Below, piece by piece: positions 13,153-16,845 of a stretch of DNA of 16,845 bases. Numbering within the stretch: the first letter of the stretch is position 1; the number at the start of each line of letters is the position of its first letter. Location of the stretch: contig JBIICM010000037.1 in NCBI GenBank assembly GCA_044238875.1, forward strand, positions 1 through 16,845, read 5' to 3'. The translations under genes were made by a program, and so were the position numbers. This DNA is from JAIBAI01 sp044238875 (GTDB lineage: Bacteria; Bacteroidota; Bacteroidia; M30B66). Under the pieces are notes generated by a model. That model searched no databases and was not told where the DNA came from. It saw only the letters and a program-made list of their open reading frames with translations.

Positions 13153-14976
13153 AGACACCGCACCCTGTTGGCCTCCGGTTGATTTATCCTGTATCGAAAA
13201 CTGAAAGGGTTTGAACCCCTGATTGCATACTTTAGGCCACTGGAACATAAAGCGGGCATAATTACCGGGTGCTGACTCAATCCAGATCCGGCCGCCGATT
13301 TCATCTACTATTTTCTTAACGATGGCAAGTCCAACGCCTGTGCTCTCAAAGCTGTCGCGGGCCTGCAGGGTTTGAAAAATTACAAACACCTTTTCATGGT
13401 ATTGCGCATCAATACCCGGACCGTTGTCTTCAACACCAAAAAGGTATGCATCATTTAACTCTTCACAGGTAATGATGATTTCGGTTTTTTCCTTGTCATT
13501 GTGTTTGATCGCATTGCTGATCAGGTTTGAAAATACCTGTTCGAGTTTCATGCGCTCGGTCATCAGCACGGGCAGTTTATCCGGCACGGTAAAATGAACA
13601 TCTGCTTCAATTGCGGCTACTTCAATGGTTTCTTTGATCAATTCAGCCACATCCACTTTCGAATGGGGGCTTTTGACCCTGTCGGCCCTCGAATACTCAA
13701 GAATACCGTTGATCAGCCCTTCCATCCGAACCACCCGACCCCTGAGCATCTTAAAATGCTCGCTGGTTTCAGGGGTGAAGCGCTCACCAATATCCTCTTC
13801 GATCCAGGTGGATAGATTGGCAATTGCACGCAAAGGCGCTTTCAGGTCATGCGAAACAACATAGGCGAACTTATCAAGCTCTTTATTGGCCTTTTCAAGA
13901 TACTGATAGTATTCGGCCATTTTACCTTCGGCGATCTTCCGTTCGGTAATGTCTGATTCTACCTGAATGAATTTGCTGATTTGTTTTTGCTCGTCGAAAA
14001 TAGGGGTAATGGTAACCTGCATCCACAATGGTTTACCGTCTTTGCGCATTTTTTGAAGTTCACCCGAGAACGATTGCCCATCACGGATTCTTTCCCTGAT
14101 CAGTTCAGTTGTTGCAGGGTCAGTCATGGGGCCGTGAAGAACATTGGTACGCTTGCCAACGATCTCATCAAAGCCGTAACCCGTCAGTCGCGTAAAACCT
14201 TCGTTGACCCAATCAACAATTCCCAGCTGATTGGTAATTACTACCGCATTATCAGTGTTTGAAGCTACCAGCGACAGCTTTTTCAGCTCCTCATTTTGTT
14301 GCTCAAGAATGATTTTTGATTGCATCACGTTGGCAATCACGATATTTTTACTGCTCTCCAGGTTGTTTGAAAGGCCGTAAATCAGCAGTATACCCGCAGT
14401 GTAACTGAGTACATAGTCAAGGTTGAGCATGTGTCCTTCCGCATCCGTATCAAGAATATTTCTTACATGCTCACCATAAGCATTGGTGATGAAATAAAAG
14501 TAAATCAGGTTCACAACAATGACAAAGGATACAATTTTCCCTTCCCTGTTGCCCAGCAGCATAAAGGTGGTGAGTATCAGCCCCCCCAGATACATCATGC
14601 CTGAATTTCGAATACCTCCTGAATAATAGCTAACAATGTGCAGCACAAGCAGCGATGCACTGATGATTATCCAATATGAAAAGCGAAAATTTTTATGGTA
14701 GTTGAGCAGAAAATAATTCACCGCAATCAGCACTGTAAGCACAGTTACTGCAGTTGTAACAAAATCAAAGTTTCCGAATATTGACAGAATCTGGGCACAG
14801 AGCATAAATCCTATCAGGAAAACAATCAGTGAAAATGTCCTGAAGAGATTAAAGCGTTGAAGAGCCTGCAGATTCTCTGCACCAATCGCCCGCTTTGCTT
14901 TTCTGATGAGCAGAAAGTCAAGAAATCTCCTGTATGACCTGAGTTTTATATTTTGTGTTTGAAATGCTTTCGGCAT
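13141..14976 (-). CDS. Multi-pass membrane PAS sensor histidine kinase
   Basis: The protein has 611 residues. Residues about 45-205 hold roughly six transmembrane segments (near 47-66, 73-92, 101-118, 126-142, 148-165, 188-203) with very short loops, followed by a coiled-coil linker (about 206-236). A PAS/PAC domain spans about 237-346 and ends in DITERK. Its GKRTNVLHGPMTDPAT (274-289) closely resembles the LOV motif GRNCRFLQGPETDPAT, but the photoactive Cys position is Thr277. The HisKA H-box is SHDLKAPLRAI with His376. The ATPase domain has Asn484/Asn488, DNGPGID (517-523), FVIFQTL and TGVGLAIVKKI (546-556). The last 30 or so residues are an unconserved tail, part of which overlaps hisC on the other strand. 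No response regulator or receiver domain is present. It is probably transcribed alone from its own promoter near 15080. The signal is unknown. Confidence 0.92.
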   Translation of the reverse strand: MPKAFQTQNIKLRSYRRFLDFLLIRKAKRAIGAENLQALQRFNLFRTFSLIVFLIGFMLCAQILSIFGNFDFVTTAVTVLTVLIAVNYFLLNYHKNFRFSYWIIISASLLVLHIVSYYSGGIRNSGMMYLGGLILTTFMLLGNREGKIVSFVIVVNLIYFYFITNAYGEHVRNILDTDAEGHMLNLDYVLSYTAGILLIYGLSNNLESSKNIVIANVMQSKIILEQQNEELKKLSLVASNTDNAVVITNQLGIVDWVNEGFTRLTGYGFDEIVGKRTNVLHGPMTDPATTELIRERIRDGQSFSGELQKMRKDGKPLWMQVTITPIFDEQKQISKFIQVESDITERKIAEGKMAEYYQYLEKANKELDKFAYVVSHDLKAPLRAIANLSTWIEEDIGERFTPETSEHFKMLRGRVVRMEGLINGILEYSRADRVKSPHSKVDVAELIKETIEVAAIEADVHFTVPDKLPVLMTERMKLEQVFSNLISNAIKHNDKEKTEIIITCEELNDAYLFGVEDNGPGIDAQYHEKVFVIFQTLQARDSFESTGVGLAIVKKIVDEIGGRIWIESAPGNYARFMFQWPKVCNQGFKPFQFSIQDKSTGGQQGAVSSVA

Positions 14977-15075
14977 TTTGACAGATTCATCAACAATGCC
15001 TGCTTATTCGCAAAACTGTTTTGAAATGTTACCGTGTCAGATCAATTAATTCAAACGCATTGCATTTGAACCTTA

Positions 15076-15083
15076 CAAATTTA
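15076..15083 (-). promoter_or_regulatory. Possible -7 box (TAAATTTG) for the PAS kinase gene
   Basis: The minus strand reads TAAATTTG, an exact TAnnTTTG match in the 199-base gap between thiL and the kinase gene. Transcription would begin near 15071 with a 5' UTR of about 95 bases. The surrounding DNA is AT-rich, so a chance match is possible, and no -33 TTG was found at the right distance. Nothing else is evident in this gap. Confidence 0.35.
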
Positions 15084-15175
15084 AAGTACCGATTTAACAT
15101 AAATTATGGCATGCACTTTTCAATCGTAAAAAGTATCGCCTGAATACATTTCCGGGTATGTGATGCAATTGGGTT

Positions 15176-16231
15176 TTATACCGTTTCGTTTTTCCCGAAT
15201 GCGCTCCATCCCTGGGCGATAACCGGATGCTGACCGTTGCTCTTATCAATGAGTAATTGCTGCTCTTCCGGAGGGGTCATATAGCCTATCACCGTAAGAA
15301 GCGGATTGCCCTTGATTTTATCGTAATCAGCCTGCCTGATGGTAAAGAGTAATTCATAGTCTTCGCCGCCATTCAGGGCGCAAACGGTAGGGTCAATGCC
15401 AAATTCTCTCGCCAGGTTATAAGTGGTTGGATCAATCGGTATTTTATCTTCGAACAGACGGCAACCGGTATTGCTTTGTTCGCAAAGATGAAGAAGCTCA
15501 GAGCTCAGCCCATCTGAAACATCAATCATTGCGGAAGGCCTGATGCCTGTTTCGGCCAGCAATTCAACTACATCGCGGCGAGCCTCAGGGCGCAGCTGTC
15601 GTTGAAGTATATAATCATAACCTTCAAGATCAGGCTGCGTGCCAGGATGCTCCATAAAAACGGATTTTTCTCTTTCAAGCAGTTGCAGCCCCATGTAAGC
15701 TCCGCCAAGATCGCCCGAAACGACCATCAAATCGCCCGCAGACGCGCCTGAACGGTAAACACTTTTTCCTTCTTCCACTGATCCGATTACTGTAAGGCTT
15801 AAAATCAATCCGGCCTTTGAAGAGCTGGTATCTCCCCCCACCAGATCTACACCATACTCATTGCAGGCCAGCAGCAACCCCTCATAGATTTGTTCAAGGG
15901 CTTCAAGCGGAAATCTGTTGGAGCAAGCCAGTGAAACAGTCAGTTGTTCAGGCCTTCCGTTCATGGCATAGATGTCGGAAAAATTAACCACTGCAGCTTT
16001 GTAACCAAGATGCTTTAAGGGCACATAGGTCAGATCGAAATGAATTCCTTCGAGCAGCATATCAGTGCTAACAAGTATGTCACGTTCTTTTTGCCTTAGC
16101 ACGGCAGCGTCGTCACCTACGCCCCTCAGGGTGCCCGGGTTTTTAAGGGTAATGTTTTCGGTAAGGTGTCTGATCAGGCTGAATTCGCCGATGTTTTTCA
16201 GTTCGGTTTTATGTTGTGTGGGTTGAAACAT
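15176..16231 (-). CDS. thiL: Thiamine-monophosphate kinase (ThiL)
   Basis: ThiL phosphorylates thiamine monophosphate with ATP to give the coenzyme thiamine diphosphate, the last step of thiamine synthesis. The 351 residues and motif order match the PurM/AIR-synthase-like family: GVGDDAAVL (37-45), VSTDMLLEGIHF (54-65), the metal-binding VNFSDIYAMNGRP (82-94), VGGDTSSS (131-138), SGDLGGAYMGL (172-182), MIDVSDGLSSEL (235-246) and LNGGEDYELLF (286-296). The ATG at 16231 directly follows the stop of the WYL regulator (TAGATG) with no gap, so the two genes are probably cotranscribed and coupled. The N-terminal FQPTQHKTELKNIGEFSLI is normal for this phylum. I saw no TPP riboswitch; the upstream region is coding. 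Other thiamine genes are absent, so thiL is separate from any thi cluster here. Confidence 0.96.
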   Translation of the reverse strand: MFQPTQHKTELKNIGEFSLIRHLTENITLKNPGTLRGVGDDAAVLRQKERDILVSTDMLLEGIHFDLTYVPLKHLGYKAAVVNFSDIYAMNGRPEQLTVSLACSNRFPLEALEQIYEGLLLACNEYGVDLVGGDTSSSKAGLILSLTVIGSVEEGKSVYRSGASAGDLMVVSGDLGGAYMGLQLLEREKSVFMEHPGTQPDLEGYDYILQRQLRPEARRDVVELLAETGIRPSAMIDVSDGLSSELLHLCEQSNTGCRLFEDKIPIDPTTYNLAREFGIDPTVCALNGGEDYELLFTIRQADYDKIKGNPLLTVIGYMTPPEEQQLLIDKSNGQHPVIAQGWSAFGKNETV

Positions 16232-16845
16232 CTACTTACGTTTTTTGATGGGGGATGAATGATAGTTGGGTGATACTTTTTTATGAACTGCCGAATCGCC
16301 TCCCTCAGCTTCCCTGAGGCCCCTCATGAAGCGCTCAAAGGGTTTGAGGTTGTTTACCGTGATACGCAGTTCATAGCAGTCTTTTTTGGTGTTGTATTTA
16401 ATGTAGGGTACAGTGAGGGGGTATTCGTCTTTTAAAAGCAGATAGGCTTTGAGCGGAAGATCGACCTCTATCTCATGCTGCTTGCCGTTATTACTAAAAC
16501 CGAAAGCATCTGGTATTTGCTGCTGATGCTGGTCTTCGTGGATAAAAGGTTTGTTGTGAAACTCAACAGCTGTGATACGATCGAGATGATACGTTTTATT
16601 AATCCCCGTTTTGATCTCAAAAGCCATTACTGTGTGATAATTGTCGGTAAAGCCGAATGGTTCAACCAAACGGTCGGAAATGGTTTCTGAATTAATCGAA
16701 TGATACCGTTTCAGTATAACCTGCTCTTTGATTGCAATGGCCTGCGCCAGACGCTCAACAACACGTCCGTTTTTCGCATTTACAAGGTGCCCTGCAACGA
16801 TGTTAACGTCAGAGGCCATGTAAATTTTACCCAATACAGCATCCT
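16232..16845 (-). CDS. WYL-domain transcriptional regulator (C-terminal part; N-terminus off the right edge)
   Basis: The frame stays open to the window edge (about 203 codons to the TAG at 16232), so the N-terminus is probably missing. The visible part matches a WYL ligand-sensing domain followed by the WCX-like C-terminal extension. The WYL features are AQAIAIKEQVILKRYHSINS, then SDRLVEPFGF, a central VMAFEIKTG strand and YHLDRITAVEF with the conserved Arg. The C-terminal part includes LPLKAYLLLKDEYPL and LRITVNNLKPFERFMRGL. It ends in a basic tail, SSPIKKRK. WYL proteins usually carry an N-terminal helix-turn-helix and are DNA-binding regulators, some responding to nucleic acids or nucleotides in stress or phage defence. 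An ATG at 16819 could in principle be the start, but the WYL alignment begins at once there, leaving no room for a DNA-binding domain. The gene abuts thiL. Confidence 0.75.
   Translation of the reverse strand, partial: DAVLGKIYMASDVNIVAGHLVNAKNGRVVERLAQAIAIKEQVILKRYHSINSETISDRLVEPFGFTDNYHTVMAFEIKTGINKTYHLDRITAVEFHNKPFIHEDQHQQQIPDAFGFSNNGKQHEIEVDLPLKAYLLLKDEYPLTVPYIKYNTKKDCYELRITVNNLKPFERFMRGLREAEGGDSAVHKKVSPNYHSSPIKKRK

Noticed and set aside
14109..14156. A true LOV blue-light photoreceptor in the PAS kinase
   Set aside because: The adduct-forming Cys is replaced by Thr, so the normal photocycle cannot occur; it is annotated only as a PAS domain.
14977..15175. A riboswitch or RNA gene upstream of the PAS kinase or after thiL
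   Set aside because: No conserved riboswitch core or strong stem structure could be recognised; only a possible -7 box is seen.

Overview
The window reads as a chromosomal segment of a Bacteroidota bacterium, probably in the Bacteroidales/Marinilabiliales range. The grounds are several TAnnTTTG-type -7 promoter boxes just upstream of genes, few Shine-Dalgarno sequences, a MutL and a WYL regulator with Bacteroidota-like features, and a secreted repeat protein of the autotransporter-associated strand type. The phylum is an inference from these traits. No rRNA, tRNA, CRISPR array, insertion sequence or phage gene was seen.

Layout from left to right. (1) Positions 1-1394, minus strand: the first 464 codons of a secreted protein with a signal peptide, a globular region I do not recognise, and glycine/threonine/serine-rich beta-strand repeats. 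It has no stop codon in the window and runs off the left edge. (2) Positions 1395-1748: AT-rich intergenic DNA with a near-perfect inverted repeat. (3) Positions 1749-9725, all minus strand: a tight gene string read in the order mutL, rhomboid protease, second rhomboid protease, sensor histidine kinase, radical-SAM hemW, and then ettA after a 93-base gap with its own promoter-like box. The four junctions from mutL to hemW are a 19-base gap, an 8-base overlap, a 4-base overlap and a 1-base overlap, which suggests one transcript with translational coupling. (4) Positions 9726-9947: a divergent regulatory region. On the plus side it encodes a 16-residue leader peptide with four consecutive His codons, followed by a complete classical attenuator. 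(5) Positions 9948-13152, plus strand: hisG-hisD-hisC, with start and stop codons overlapping. (6) Positions 13141-14976, minus strand: a membrane-bound PAS histidine kinase that converges on hisC and overlaps its 3' end by 12 bases. (7) Positions 15176-16845, minus strand: thiL, directly preceded by the C-terminal part of a WYL-domain regulator cut by the right edge.

The clearest regulatory system is the histidine attenuator. Ribosome stalling at the His codons would leave an upstream copy of the terminator's 3' arm, which overlaps the leader stop codon, free to pair with the terminator's 5' arm; hisGDC would then be transcribed. Full translation of the leader would place the ribosome over that segment and let the terminator form five bases before the hisG start codon.

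Other points worth a second look are a nine-G tract in the active-site region of one rhomboid gene, a MutL whose endonuclease motif has lost its histidine, a LOV-like PAS domain lacking the photoactive cysteine, and the partial secreted repeat protein.
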